A DNA stretch of 64,000 nucleotides from Agroathelia rolfsii (Eukaryota; Basidiomycota; Agaricomycetes; Amylocorticiales; Amylocorticiaceae), in assembly GCA_018343915.1 (NCBI GenBank), contig JABRWF010000007.1, forward strand, positions 2,108,001-2,172,000, in the 5' to 3' direction. Positions 53,257-64,000 of this stretch are shown in pieces. Each line of letters starts with the position of its first letter. Position 1 is the stretch's first letter. Under the pieces are notes generated by a model. That model did no database searches. It worked only from the letters and a program-made list of their open reading frames with translations, and was not told the origin of the DNA. The translations under genes and the position numbers were made by a program.

Positions 53257-56200
53257 TCAGTCCCACTGGATCTTCTTCGCGTACTCTTGGATGTTGGACA
53301 CAAAATAGTCTTGAATTTCGCTGCCCGCACCGGTAGCGACTTTGACGATGATTTCATTTAGTGCAGTGGATCCCAAGATATCGACGTGATCACTAGTGTT
53401 CGCACCACCACGGGGCATCGTTGCTACTGGGCGATGAGGAAGCTGCAGGTATATGTTAGGCTTCAGGGGCACGAAGCAGGATGTGGGCTGTAGGAAACAC
53501 ACACCTCAACGGTAGTAATATTGATACCGGCTGGGTTCCATCTCTTCCTCTTCCATCCTTCAACACACATAGCTCCCAAGCTGAGCAGAGACACGGTTCC
53601 ATCGCCTTCACCCATTTTGACGCCGTTGCGTACTTTGGGATAGGTATCGGGTATGTCGAGAGAGTATTCGGAATCGATCCAGCTTCGGCGTGTGAGAGGT
53701 AAGTCTAACGGCGAACGATGAGGTTGACATGTGCCTCCGGGCAGGCCGAGGCCTGTGCATGTGTCGTTCACTGTGTCCAAGAATGCCTCGTCGTACTCAT
53801 TGTCACCTTCCTGGTACCTATGACGTCATCAGGAGTCAAAAACATGGTTCAAAGGTTGAGAAAACTAAACATCATACCAGTACGATCTCTAAACAAACAC
53901 GACATAATAAGCGTGATATATATATAGGGTTGAGATGAGTAATCATACCTCTGTTTCTTTGCCGTGGCCGTACACACAGAGGATTTTCATGGAAGGAGCA
54001 TTGGGTAGTCTACAATATGAAAATACATGAACGAGTCCCTGAGTCATAGAATAGCATAGGCGAATACTTACCTACTCTCCAAAGGATTCGTCCACTTTGT
54101 ATGATCATTATCATTCAAAACCAACTTTTCTTCGTCACGTTCGATTCCGTATGAATAGTTTGTGTGCATCATGAGCTAGTTATGTCCACTTTAATTGACA
54201 ACAAACAGAGATTCGAAACACTATACAGACCTGGAACGACTTCGGTGTGTGCTGCAAAATCCATGCACCAGCCGCACTAGCTGTCATATTGGAGACCGTA
54301 TGGTTATGTGGCCTTAAATTTTCACGGAAAGCAATCAGCTCGCCGTGGGTGTGACGATGATGCGGTGTATCATCGGGTGCGTGCGTTGCGTTGCCCCATA
54401 CGGCTTCACCACCCTAGAAGAAGGGCAAAAATGTTCAGAAAGCAGCAGGGATTAAATGGGATGTAAAACCTGCTTACCTTAATCCACATACTTGCGCTAC
54501 CTGCCCAACTTCTGAACAAAGATTGACGCTCCTTACGCGAGAAAAATCGCTCCAATACTGCAGATTTGCGTGAATAAACGACCGCTTACAAGTCGTTCAG
54601 ACAAAGGAAATAGTACGAACCATAAGCACCAGCAGGATTCAACTGGACTGTATCCTTCATCTCTCCCGAGAGGAAGGCAGCCATAGCTTTAGCCTAAAAA
54701 TATAAGTCCTTGACTCCTGAACACTGCCAGCGTTGGCACAAAACTTACTACACCCTGAAATACAATAAGCAGACGGTCAAAACCATCAATCAAATTGAGA
54801 CATACCAAATGTGTTCCAGCAACAGAGATGAACGTTTCGATGTGGTCCTAGTGAAAGCACATGCTCATGAGGCGATGCCTAACAGATGATACAGATGTGC
54901 ACAAACCTCCACCCAGTTAGGACCTCCACCTCCAAAATCAGGATGCTCTACCCATTTAAAGCTGAGCGAATACTTAATACTTGACTTGCTCATAGATGAA
55001 AGATTAGAGTGCATACAAGTACTACGACAAGTCAATGAAATAGTATCATCAAACTTGATAAAAAGCGTACCAAAACAACCTGTAAATGCAAATCAGTCAT
55101 CAGAGATTAGTAGTGTGACTAATAGACTGACCGTGCTTCCCATGGAATGCCCAGCAATGACAACCTTCTTCTTTTGGCGCTTCCTATCTATGTTTTAGTT
55201 ATGTTCAACATGAGGTTACTAAACCCACTTTAAACCCTCGATGGTAGTCTTCAGTCTGGAGAAATATCCGTCTCTCTCTTCCAAATTCCAGTATGAAAGC
55301 CTCCAGTCATAGGGAGCAAGGAAGAGATTATTAGTGTCATAGTTTACAACCGCCAAGTTCTCGACAATCTTGGACCTGTCGGATGAAGTGTCCTCAGTCA
55401 TGTACGCAAAGGCGAAGTTCAAATGTATGAAACTGACCAGATCCAATATCCTTGAATAAAGCTACTCGCAGCGTCAATTCCCTCCGCAGCCCGTACTTTC
55501 ACACCAGGTGGGTCCAGACCAGTCAACGGATCTAGCATCATCGTTTGAATCCATGTCTCCCGATTGAAAGTAACCTGCGAGATCATATTAAATCCGCCCC
55601 AGACTCGTTCACGGAAGAAGTGTCGATATTTGGGCGCAGTAGACCACGATTCAAGACCCTGATTGCCAGTGTCAATAAGATCTTTAGTTTTTGTATTACC
55701 AAATAGATACGAATGAACAACGAACCGTAGAAATGACACCAGGAACCAGAACAACAGGGAATTTCGCCGACAAGCCCCTGGTCTTCATCTGTTCCCCAAC
55801 CATAAACTCTCGGCCATCTTGATTCAGTTTCCAGATCTCCGGGATATTACTTCTCAACCTCTTCCATTCAGATTCCAAACGTGTAAGATCTAGTTCGGGT
55901 ATTTGCGGCAGTTGGATATCATATTCCGATAACAATAAGGTCAAAGATGCTTGAAGCTCGGATATATCGGTAGGCTGAACGAGTATGAAGCCCAGCAGGA
56001 TTCCAACTAGGTATTAACTTCAGCCGAGCGCTTTTCTATGACGATGCCGCATGGAAACCTACATAATATGCCTAAAGGAAAAAGGAATCTTCGTGATTTC
56101 AAAAAATGTGTGGTTGTTTCTTTCTTCATGTGAATTGAGCATCTTTCAGGAAAAATAAAAGCCGCGATGCCATTTACCTCAACGATTTTCTCGCGCAGAT

Positions 56201-56396
56201 GGTCAACCTCGTCCATAATATCGGTGTGAATCGAGTCCAGCCTCGTCCGTGCGGCACGAATACCATCTGGAGTAGAATATCCAGACGCCTGACTCGACTC
56301 AGCCGAGGGGGTATGAGATATTCCTGAAGTATCGTCATCATCATTCGAAGCCTTAGAAGGCCATGTCTTGCTGCGTTTCGTGAGACCCGGGGCCAT
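53257..56396 (-). CDS. LRO1: Phospholipid:diacylglycerol acyltransferase (PDAT/LRO1)
   Basis: Multi-exon gene from ATG 56396-56394 to TGA 53259-53257. A cytosolic N-terminus (about 70 residues, acidic/serine-rich) precedes a basic stretch and membrane segment (FLKSRRFLFPLGILFGILLGFILVQ, split by an intron). The luminal LCAT-like domain follows: PVVLVPGVIST, GLESWS, ERVWGG, WIQTMMLDPLTGLDPPGVKVRAAEG, the PYDWRLS block, the nucleophile elbow AGHSMGS, and the catalytic Asp in GEGDGTVS and His in TSDHVDILGS. These mark the PDAT family. It transfers an acyl chain from a phospholipid to diacylglycerol in the ER, making triacylglycerol. Most introns are short. All triad residues are present, so it should be active. 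Exact edges of a few small middle exons (about 54600-55200) are not fixed. Confidence 0.92.
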
Positions 56397-56917
56397 GCCG
56401 GCAGTTGAGTCTGTGTCGTGTTTGTTCTTAAACTTAAGCCCCCAGCAAACAAGCCAAATAATGTTTAGTAGTCCAAAATCGTAGAAAAAAATCGCGTAGG
56501 TCCAGTTGCTATGTCGTGCAGATGAAAGCCTTATCCCAAGTTACCACATACATGTGCAAAGCGGCAGCCTATCATTTGCATTTCTACGCGTTAAACGGCC
56601 TGAGTGCCTTTTGCTTCCGAGTTGCGGTCTTGCGTCATCGTGATGACAACATCATTACTGCGTACGCTTAGTACACGACGAACAAAATTGTGTCTAATGC
56701 ATGTCCATGTTGTATCCACGTCGCTGGGCATAGTTGTGTCAAATATATAAGAGTTCCGAGATCACACGTGACATAACACATGTGTACACACAGGCAAGCA
56801 TCCGGCAGTTCGATGGTCTACAGTGGCGTGCAAAAAAGTCGCCACTCCCTCTCACGTGATGGCTACAAGCCCCATACCTAATCGAATACATTTCTTGCAT
56901 AGTACACAAATGAATGT

Positions 56918-57560
56918 AGTTGGTTTCTAGGTACATCCTAGGCTCAAATATCCAAGTCATGAGATCGTGCATAAGAGTCGGAGGCGATGATGTTAGAATA
57001 TGTGATCCATGTGCTGGGTCACATGATTCTACCTTTATATTTACGGTAGTTTACATTATTGTTTACTATCCGTTTGACTACGTACAATGATGTACAAGTA
57101 GACAAGCGGAATACTATTCATTGTGTCGACCGCTGTTCATCGTCGTCGCTCGTCGTATTTTCACAGATGAGATTTCCATCTGGCGAGAATGCAGTATGGT
57201 CGAGCAAACAATACTAGGTATTTGATCTGTAATAGTATCTGAGTCCGTGGCCGTTTGATAGACTTGAGAGGTCATAATCTAAGACAGCTTTGACTGTGAT
57301 ATCAACGGGGTCCTTTCTTTTTTTTTTAATGATGAATAGGCCCTAGATCTCACTAGGTCTATGACATTCTAGTCATGTATCACATGATTTCGTTGAGCAT
57401 GAGAAGTCCCTCTCACTCTTACCGTTAAGGCTTTTGAATTAGGGATTTCCGCATGGTAAATACAAATAATACAGAAAACAACTCGACTTTTTTTTTTTAA
57501 AGTTTACTATGTTTGCCAAACGCCATCCATTCCGAGTACCTGGTAGTAGTGCCTGTTGCA
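56918..57560 (-). repeat. Dispersed repeat, copy B (inverted relative to copy A)
   Basis: Reverse complement matches 33092-33582. The left part (56918-56990) and the right part (57166-57560) align to adjacent parts of copy A, with a 175-bp segment between them that copy A lacks. Divergence from copy A is visible throughout, so the copies are not recent. Confidence 0.8.
56991..57165 (+). mobile_element. Solo-LTR-like insertion in repeat copy B
   Basis: 175 bp that starts TGTTAG and ends TTCACA (TG...CA termini), flanked by identical 5-bp duplications GATGA (56986-56990 and 57166-57170). Copy A has the corresponding empty site (GAAATCCAATCGCCT on its plus strand, reading ATC once). TG/CA ends, a 5-bp target duplication and an empty paralogous site are the marks of an LTR retrotransposon's solo LTR. 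No internal region, primer site or second LTR is seen. A non-autonomous DNA element with imperfect ends is the alternative. Confidence 0.65.
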
Positions 57561-58259
57561 GATCACGCCGTAGGTAGGTAAACACGGACGACAATTTATA
57601 TTCGATAGTAAATAGACCAGTATTTATATATATATAAGATATTCGTGGGGTATCCCAAACCCCAATATATGCGCGATGAGAGCCAGAGCAATAAGAAAAA
57701 TAAATATAATCTATACTAAGTACATACGACGCTGCTATGACTTATTCAGAAACCCCAACAGCATAGGTATAAATACAGACCATGTGTGTAGTCGAGTAGG
57801 GAATACAATAGACATTTTATACCAGTTCTCTCCTCTCTTGTGATTTGTCTCTCGTGACTCCCTTGTTCGGTCGTCATACATTGGCTCTCATTGGCATCAA
57901 AATAGGAGGCTCACTACTGGAGTCTTAAGACTGCCAACAGGCTACCTGCTAACGCAATGTAACAGCTGCAATGTACGAAAGGTTTTTGGCTAAGCTGGCT
58001 GAGGCAAATTCTAATACTCGCTTGGACTGGAGTTGGCTAAGACTTGCAGCTTACAGGCTTAGTAAAGCTCTTAGTGTTTAGCAAGTGTTTAGATCACAAA
58101 ATCGGATTGTTCAACAAGCATTGACGGGTTTCATGGCATAGACTGTTGAATTCGAATGAACAATTTACCATCACCTTAATGGTGTCATTCGTAGAGGATA
58201 TACTTTACAAATGAATGGTGTGGAATACAAAGCCTGATTTGAGAACATTAGTAGTCTAA

Positions 58260-58661
58260 TCATAAAAAGGTAGTGTTAGGCATATGCGCACTTGGGATCT
58301 GAGCTAGAATAAGGGCATAGACGTTGATAATGATGCACAGGACTCTGGAGAGCAAGAAAGAGGATGATTTGCAGAGGGAAATGATAGCCAACATGAGCAT
58401 AACAATGGTACCAGTACATGTCGCAGTAAGCAACGGAGGGTGAGATGTGAGCTCGGGCTTAAAGAGCTGAAAATCGTACTCCCTGCACATGTCGTCTGAA
58501 GGAGAGCACAAGGCAAAGGAAGTGAAGATAAATACAAGCGTTGATATGACGTTGGCTGGGGTAGCTATGCATATGAAGATTGTTTCGGCTACGTGTATGC
58601 CCGGTTCTGGGTTGGGTATGATGATTGGAAAAGGGATTTCAAACTCTGCTGCCGAGGACAT
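58260..58661 (-). CDS. Small predicted membrane protein, unknown
   Basis: A 133-residue single-exon frame from an ATG at 58661-58659 with three hydrophobic segments: VAETIFICIATPANVISTLVFIF, LLTATCTGTIVMLMLAIISLC and FLLSRVLCIIINVYALILAQI. The regular spacing of hydrophobic segments with polar loops is unlikely by chance, though a neighbouring frame could also be coding. No family is recognised. It may be one exon of a longer gene. Confidence 0.4.
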   Translation of the reverse strand: MSSAAEFEIPFPIIIPNPEPGIHVAETIFICIATPANVISTLVFIFTSFALCSPSDDMCREYDFQLFKPELTSHPPLLTATCTGTIVMLMLAIISLCKSSSFLLSRVLCIIINVYALILAQIPSAHMPNTTFL

Positions 58662-59342
58662 GATTGATAAAGGAGTGGATAATGAAAACGAGTGATGATA
58701 TGGTGTAGCATACTGGGTTTCAAACGAGCGACTTTAAAGAGAAATGTACAAGGTCGTAAGATGCATAAGATCTTCGCTGCGAGTTGCAAAGACAAACGAG
58801 CCGCTAGGGCAGCCTCCATAGCACTATCACGCAAGAGCTACAAGAGGATAGGCAATCAATATGTGAATCATTCGCTGCCGCTTTCCCAATTAATTAGCAT
58901 ATTGGATTTATCATCACTCTACGGTACCTTCGCAGCGTCGGTCAACCCCTCTTTCTAATAAATTCATCTTCGGGAGCACATGGTGACCCTGGTTCCTGTA
59001 GGGCAAAATCGATGTCTGACTTGATTGCACTCTCGTGTTGCCAATAGTATCTTTTTCCGTGGTATACTAATGATTGACTTGAGGAGGTATTTAAAGCTAG
59101 TATAGAGCACTCAAATTGGAATTGTGTTTATGTAGAACGGTCAAACGCTCGTCGTGACAAAACCTAGTGCAACACCGCCATCGACGAAACGAGGGCAGGG
59201 ATGGTATTACAAAAGTGTATGTATTCCAGTTCAATACCATGCCGCAGAGAGAGAAAAATAAAATGTGTAAATAAATGCCGAGATTCCAGTAGACTACCCG
59301 TCTGGTCCCATGAAAAGATAAAAACGAAATTAACTATAATCA

Positions 59343-62300
59343 TCAGCGCATCATGAGCTGCTTTCTCCTGCGCGCTCGTTCTAGCGGTGGGAGGTTCTCG
59401 AATGGGTCGTTCTTTCCGTCACCATCATTCGCCAGAGCTAAAGAGGGAAATCAAATGTTAAATCGGGTCAGAACATGAAATGCATTATGCCACTCACAAG
59501 ATGTCGACTCCAATGAGACATCCATATCAGAAGCAACTGCATGCTCCTCACCTGCTTCGGCACGAAGGGAGTCCAAATCGGAAATCTTAGACAATACGCT
59601 TCGTCGTCGCTGAGAAAACCAATCAAGTGAATATTTCGTCTACTATGAATGTAGCACATCTCTTACCTTGGAGTTTGATGTGTCGACAAAATCTAAATCG
59701 ATAATGAACCTTGATTCGTCTACCCTGGTTTGTTTTTCTACACATTCGACAACCCATGCGATGCCAACAATGAGCGGCTTCGGATCGTGCAACAGGCTGA
59801 ACATCTTCGATCAAAATCCAAGTCCTTTTGAGAGGGAAAAAATGAGGTGATATTCTTACCGATATCGTGTCAAAGTGCTCGTCAACCCATTCTTGAAAAC
59901 AATATGTGTGCATGTCTGTCCAGGTCGTCCAAGAATCCTAGCACCCAAATTCCGCAACATGTCCACAAACAGGTTCCCCGCATCATCTCCATCGTCCGTC
60001 CGTACATCAACAAATATTGTGCAGTCCTTGAGCACCTTGGCCACCTTCCTAGACTCCTTCCCACCTTTATTACCGGCATTGCTATCACCATTCGCACGCC
60101 CTGGTACATTATTAGGCGAAGCAGAATGAGTAGAAGACCGTAGTCCTGTGCGCGTCGGTGCTGGACCCGAGCGCGATGCTATAATAGTGTTTGTTTTCGG
60201 CGTCGGCGGTGTAGCATTGGCAGTGATTATTGACTGTGAGAGCAGGTGAGAAGCCATGGACATGCGTCTTGAGTCTGGCTTCGCGCGCGGAATAGATGGT
60301 GGTGCCATGTTCCCCCCAGATGTAGAAATTGGACTATCGGTTTCTCGGCCTTTGCCCTTGTCCTGATTAACGCTAGGAGACGGCGTCTTGTTTGTCGGAG
60401 GGCCAAGAATGTCCTCCAAGGTTATCGATATCTGTGGTAGTTGGCTGGACGAATCATCATTATCCTCTGGAACAGAAGACGGCTCCCGCCTCATCGCGCC
60501 CTCCCCACCCTTGACCGGACTCCCCTCAACTGTCTCCAATCCCGGATCTCTGCTCACTCTCGTCCTTCCAAATCGATTGGCAGCACCACCGTTCATGAAC
60601 ATGCCCCCTCTCATCCTACCAGAAGCACCCGATGCAACCAGACCACCAAATAACGCTTTCTGCCGCTGACCGACTCTATGCGCCGCGGGTGTAGACGGAG
60701 GACCGACGCTGCTAAATCTCATCTGAGCAGCCCTACTTGGCCCAGGGATGGATGACCCGGCGCCAGCATCGCTACCAACCGATTTGGTCTTCAACATCAC
60801 CGCCGCGCTCCGAGGTTTTTCAGACAGGGCCCGCCCCAAAGCACTTGTGTTATGTTTCGGCTCTATTCGACTCAGACTCGATGCTCGTTTGTGACCAAGC
60901 GGAGGCCGGCCAGCAGCAGTGGCGGGGGCACCGCCACCATTATCCGAGGACGGGAAAAGGCTATCCGATGATCTCTCGGGTGGGGGGTCGTTCAGCCGAT
61001 CGAGCGTCTTATTCAGTATAGAAAGCTGCGCGCGTGGAGGTGGTGGATCAGAGTGCGCCGTCGAGCGAAATGTGGGAGCGGCCGTCGTTGCGCGTATAAA
61101 GTTTGGGCGAGCAGGAATGGACGACTTCGTTGGTGAGCTTGATTTAGGGATGAACATGCTCGCAGGTCTTTTCATAGGACTTGACTTGACTGGCGAAGAC
61201 GAGCCGAAGGATGGCTTGGCTTTGGCTACACTTGATGTTGTGGGTGCCGCAAATGAAAATGTAAAGGCTGGTAATTTTGGCTTAGATGTTCCCTCCTGAC
61301 TCGATGTAGTCTTCGTGCTGTCCTCCACTTCATTGGGCTGGTCTTTGGCTGTACTCGAAGTGGCAACTGTGTCTGTGACCCCTTTACCCTTTCCGTTTCG
61401 CATAGAAGCAGAGTATATGCTCTTTGTTGCGCGTGTCGAAGGCTCCCTTCTATGTATTGGCGGTCTGAGTCTGCCTTTAGGCTTCGCTTTTTGAGGTGCA
61501 GAATCGTTAGGCTGAACTGGGGCAGATTCTATATCAGCGGGATGCGGGGGAGGAATGCGTGATTCGGGGTTCATGTGCAATTTGGGAGACGTAGGCGGTT
61601 CCGGAACATGCGTAGAAGGCAGATCCACTATTTTTGAAGATGAAGCAATTGGTGGAGAAGGATCATTTTTAGTCATAGATCTGGGCTGTATTACATCGGA
61701 ACCGGAAATTCCTTCGTCTTCCTCGTCTTCATTGGGAGTAGCCAGGGCGAGTCGAGACTAGCACATATAAGTGTCAATAAGATTGAATTTACTTGTATAT
61801 CCTGACATACTGGGAGAATCTTCTTTGAGGGCCGAAGTGTATTCTCATGACGAGCGCTCCCGGGTACGGCCAACGACTTGACGAACGGTGTGGGCGGTAG
61901 AGGTGTCAATGGTGATAAAGGCAGCTCAAACATATTGCGAATAATTCTGCCGGGTGTCTTGTATGGGCCAAGGACGCGAAAACCACTGGAAGGCTTCCGA
62001 AATGGCAATGATGAGGGTGATTTCGGAGGATGAGTGACATGCGTTGTATTGGTTGTCGTGGATGAGCCTTGCTGTAATTTATTTCCATCATCTCCATCAT
62101 CCCCAATAGGAACATCCTTGGAAGGCCCTGGACTATATACGCCCTCGCCCGCATCCACTGGACTATACTCTTCTTTCGCCTCAGTTATGAGTGGTACACT
62201 CTGAAAACGGAATTGTTTCTTGCGCTTCGAGGGAGACGACTGCAGTGGCTTGGATAGATCAATGGTCCGTAGTTTGTTTGGCGAACTTCCCGGAGGTACA

Positions 62301-62647
62301 CTATGGGCGCGCTTGAGTGGACTTGTCTTGGGTGTAGGTGTACGTGATCTCGCTGGAGCATCATGCGATCGTTCCCGTGCTTCATCGAAACTACCGTCAA
62401 CAGCACTAATAGTATTGCTTGAGTCATTAGGCTGACCCACTTCTTCTCTCGCATCTTCTTGCTGCCCAGCTGCATTCGCGTCTTCACCCTTGTGTCTCTT
62501 CACATCCCTCTCATGCCCACGTCCATGCCCATCCCTGCGCAGCGGCACGGTGCGCCTGATCTCGTCGTCATCGAATGGTGAAGGTCGCTTGGGACCCTTC
62601 TTCGTGGGAGATAGAAGTATAGCATCATCAGATTGATCGTCTTCCAT
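59343..62647 (-). CDS. Microcephalin-like BRCT protein
   Basis: Exons 62647-61811, 61757-59860, 59796-59667, 59609-59498 and 59437-59343 agree in phase and give 1,023 residues. The first 850 residues are disordered, S/P/K-rich, with many SP/TP and KRKK motifs, as in nuclear, CDK-phosphorylated proteins. Residues about 857-950 form a BRCT domain: CTIFVDVRTDDG, LFVDMLRNLGARI, THIVFKNGLTST, then across the intron PLIVGIAWVVECVEKQTRVDESRF. The order of blocks (THVIFKDG..., WVEKC..., DESLF) is that of the first BRCT of microcephalin. A role in chromatin or DNA-damage response is inferred from the domain; the fungal function is unknown. The C-terminus ends in a basic cluster (RARRKQLMMR). A second BRCT is not seen. 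Confidence 0.85.
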
Positions 62648-63040
62648 AGCAATGCTTTATAGTGTAGTTGAAGTGTACACGAATATTGGCGCGTTAATTC
62701 GATGAATTTGGGTGGAGCGTTGGTTTGTGGGGCGGCGCGTTCAAAAGCTGTTGTATTTCGAGGTAATGAAACACCAATAATGTCTCCAAGTATAATGAAA
62801 CAGTCCCTAAAATTTGCCTAGAAGTTGTAGCCAGCGCAAGAGACGAGCATAAGGAGAACGCTGGCAGTTCGAGAGAGAAGTCACGAACGGCCAGCGCGAC
62901 TGTCGGATGCCTCGATCGAATTGGACTTAGCATGGGCAGCGGCATACTTGCTTCCGGTAGTGGCCACCCGCGCTTACGCGTGGCCACACATGTGATCGTG
63001 CCGCAACAATGGTGGTATTTTCAAGAGTTTGAAGACACAA

Positions 63041-63130
63041 CATTGTAGATTGCAAACATCATATAAATACAAAATATGTGCTCGACTTGGACATCAATCT
63101 CTCAAGACGCTAAGAAGCAAGTATGAGACA
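63041..63130 (+). repeat. Direct repeat, copy 1
   Basis: Matches 63365-63450 over about 86 positions with several substitutions and small gaps; shared cores are tgtagattgcaa, catcatataaatacaa and cgctaagaagca. Confidence 0.85.
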
Positions 63131-63136
63131 GGACAT

Positions 63137-63165
63137 GAATAAAATAAAATAAAATAAAATAAAAA
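63137..63165. repeat. (AAAAT)n tandem array
   Basis: About five ataaa/aaaat pentamer units directly after direct-repeat copy 1. Confidence 0.8.
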
Positions 63166-63364
63166 CAGAGGAATTCAAGGTCTTAAGCCAGCGTCAATCT
63201 AGTAAACACAAAGGTCCTGTTTGTATTTGCATACGAGGCTAGACACAGACCAGCAAGAGGGAGAATTCTTGGCGTGCTGACCCCCAAGTGAACCGTCGAG
63301 CGTCAAGTTTAAGTACCCTCACGTACATTCATGTACATCACTCCGAGTCCACAAAAAGGGAAAA

Positions 63365-63450
63365 TATTGTAGATTGCAAGCATCATATAAATACAAGATG
63401 TGCGCTCGATTTGAATACCAGTCGCTCAATACGCTAAGAAGCATGAGACG
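63365..63450 (+). repeat. Direct repeat, copy 2
   Basis: Second copy of the 63041-63130 sequence, about 325 bp downstream, same orientation. It is more diverged in the middle. Both copies end near a GAGAC/GAGACA motif. Confidence 0.85.
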
Positions 63451-63743
63451 AAAAAGAAAGAAAAAGAGAGAGAAAATCAGAGAGATAGATAGACATAAAA
63501 GGAAATAGAAGGGAGGGAAGGGGAGGAGTGGAGGTACGCGTGGCGGAGGTAAGTGACTCTTAAGAATATTGGTCAAGAGAGTGAAATGTACAAGCGGTTA
63601 AGATATCAAGAAAGAATAAGAAAAAGAGACAAGAGACAATAAAAGAAAAACAATCATGCAGCCCGTAACGTACGTGTCTATCGTCAAAAAAAAAAAAAAT
63701 GGCAAGAACAACCTCAGGACCCCTATGACTGCGGTTGTTGGGG

Positions 63744-64000
63744 TTACAACGACATTGATGGGGTTTGTTGTTGTTGTTGTCTGGCAAGATCGTGCTGCTT
63801 CTGCCATACGAGCTCAGCCCAGAAGGGGTTGGGTGGAATGTGTCCGACCAGCGCACGTAAAACCTCCAACCTGAAAAACAGCGAATGTCATCATCTAACT
63901 TTGGTCATAATATTGTGAAAGCAACTTACCATCGACTCTTCTCCTCATCCGTATCCGCAAAGAAGACAATCTCTTGATTATGCGGGAAAATTAAACGGAA
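63744..64000 (-). CDS. PH-domain protein, 3' end only
   Basis: Partial gene running off the right edge. The last exon (stop TAA at 63746-63744) reads LEVLRALVGHIPPNPFWAEL and ends in a poly-Q tail; the previous exon, across a 59-nt intron, reads FPHNQEIVFFADTDEEKSRW. Together they form the last strand and alpha-helix of a PH domain (FADTDEEKSRWLEVLRALVG). The rest of the protein lies outside the window, so its type (RhoGAP, Boi-like, or other) cannot be told. Confidence 0.7.

Larger units (their letters stand above)
56397..59342. other. Repeat-bearing interval
   Basis: About 2.9 kb between PDAT and the BRCT gene. Contains repeat copy B (56918-57560) with its internal insertion, and a predicted small membrane protein gene (58260-58661). 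The rest, including 57561-58259, is A/T-rich and carries no supported gene. Confidence 0.5.
62648..63743. other. Intergenic region with a direct duplication
   Basis: About 1.1 kb. Contains two copies of an ~86-90-bp sequence (63041-63130 and 63365-63450), an (AAAAT)n array (63137-63165) after the first copy, and the 3' flank of the PH-domain gene. No gene is supported. Confidence 0.5.

Overview
This window is nuclear DNA from a filamentous basidiomycete, most likely an agaricomycete. The signs are very many short introns (mostly 45-75 nt, GTRNGY donors), a trifunctional TRP1 with domains in the order GATase-IGPS-PRAI, a NoxR-type NADPH-oxidase regulator, a TSC2-type RapGAP, an Slt2-type MAP kinase, and pyrimidine-rich tracts before start codons. 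No species can be named from sequence alone. Most genes are split across several reading frames, so gene models here were rebuilt by joining exons with matching phase and checking them against remembered family motifs.

Layout. 1-3699: no gene supported; simple repeats. 3700-7198 (+): Zn2Cys6 transcription factor, 10 exons. 7199-10034: no gene supported. 10035-15806 (+): tuberin/TSC2-like RapGAP, convergent with 16116-17757 (-), a Nup37-type WD40 nucleoporin. 18537-20368 (+) and 22717-23663 (+): two multi-exon genes of unknown function. 25208-28200 (-): DHX35-type DEAH-box helicase in 17 exons, followed upstream by a small unknown gene (28570-29117, -). 29118-34999 is a gene-poor block with decayed coding fragments and one copy of a dispersed repeat.

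35000-56396 is gene-dense: noxR (-), TRP1 (+), an acid/steryl-ester lipase (-), a type II membrane protein (+), YJU2 (-), PXR1 (+), SLT2 MAP kinase (-), a TMEM184/OST-alpha-like membrane protein (-), and a phospholipid:diacylglycerol acyltransferase (-). Neighbours often share short divergent promoters (YJU2/PXR1, 246 bp) or converge closely (42 bp between the type II protein and YJU2). 56397-59342 carries the second, inverted copy of the dispersed repeat, interrupted by a 175-bp insertion that looks like a solo LTR, plus a small predicted membrane protein. 59343-62647 (-) is a microcephalin-like BRCT protein, and the right edge (63744-64000, -) holds the 3' end of a PH-domain gene.

The genes do not form one pathway. 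Shared themes are growth and stress signalling (TSC2, NoxR, Slt2), pre-mRNA and ribosome biogenesis (DHX35, YJU2, PXR1), and neutral-lipid metabolism (PDAT, steryl-ester lipase). I found no CRISPR, rRNA, tRNA or secondary-metabolite cluster. The least expected structure is the repeat pair with the solo-LTR-like insertion at 56991-57165.
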